This document shows positions 62,258-64,000 of a stretch of 64,000 bases of DNA, one piece after another. This DNA comes from Pseudomonas duriflava. Its GTDB lineage: Bacteria > Pseudomonadota > Gammaproteobacteria > Pseudomonadales > Pseudomonadaceae. Numbering within the stretch: position 1 is the first letter of the stretch; each line of letters begins with the position of its first letter. The notes under the pieces were generated by a model that saw nothing but the letters and a program-made list of their open reading frames with translations, ran no database searches and was not told the origin of the DNA. Made by a program: the position numbers and the translations under genes. Location of the stretch: assembly GCF_007830155.1 (NCBI RefSeq), contig NZ_VLKY01000001.1, positions 124,001 through 188,000 on the forward strand, in the 5' to 3' direction.

Positions 62258-64000
<1,743 letters not shown>

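Overview
The window is a typical, gene-dense chromosomal segment of a gammaproteobacterium of the Pseudomonas lineage. The evidence is gene order as much as protein similarity. The blocks rsmI / lpoA-yraN-diaA-dolP, rnpB, mraZ-rsmH-ftsL-ftsI-murE...ddl, queA-tgt-yajC-secD-secF, lptF-lptG / pepA-holC-(120 aa gene)-valS, rhlB-(GGDEF)-carboxylesterase-aapJQMP and folM / mioC-like / lrgA-lrgB all resemble the Pseudomonas arrangement as I remember it. By eye the G+C content is mid-50s per cent, lower than most pseudomonads. I did not compute it and I make no species call.

Layout. 0-6.6 kb: a minus-strand HopJ-family/DUF1244/folM group, a monooxygenase-like membrane protein, a plus-strand flavodoxin, the remnant of an IS1-like transposase, an LrgA/LrgB pair, a chemoreceptor and a SirB1-type protein. 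6.9-15.4 kb: a SWIM/SNF2 helicase, a D-2-hydroxyacid dehydrogenase, a class IIA HAD phosphatase, an AlgA-type GDP-mannose enzyme, a PilZ protein that looks like an Alg44 without its membrane and lipoyl parts, and yaaA. 15.8-22 kb: phoH, moaCDE, rhlB, a cyclic-nucleotide-domain diguanylate cyclase and a carboxylesterase. 22-26.5 kb: the four-gene aap general amino acid ABC transporter, with a possible sigma-54 promoter and a strong hairpin behind the binding-protein gene. 26.6-38 kb: GIY-YIG and GST genes, yejK/ndpA, a small helix-turn-helix gene with rlmF, then valS, a conserved 120 aa gene, holC and pepA, facing the divergent lptFG.

38-40.3 kb is the least ordinary part. It has a DUF3509-like small protein, a 173 aa acidic protein with internal leucine-rich repeats, about 0.8 kb of AT-rich gene-free DNA, and tRNA-Leu(CAA) with its terminator. 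40.3-46.9 kb: the tRNA queuosine genes queA and tgt, the Sec accessory genes yajC/secD/secF, and a lineage-typical small envelope protein that seems to have lost its glycine zipper. 46.3-51 kb: dolP, diaA, yraN and lpoA on the minus strand, divergent rsmI, then RNase P RNA. 51.2-64 kb: the division and cell-wall (dcw) cluster, led by a promoter and four 10-bp-phased MraZ boxes. It is read as one overlapping series from mraZ into a truncated ddl at the window edge.

Most genes serve envelope building (lipid II synthesis, LPS export, Sec translocation, PBP activation), tRNA and rRNA maturation, and nutrient uptake. I see no prophage, CRISPR array, toxin-antitoxin module or restriction system. 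The observations most worth following are the compact Alg44-like PilZ protein beside algA, the repeat protein at 38.8-39.3 kb, the glycine-zipper loss next to secF, and the MraZ operator.
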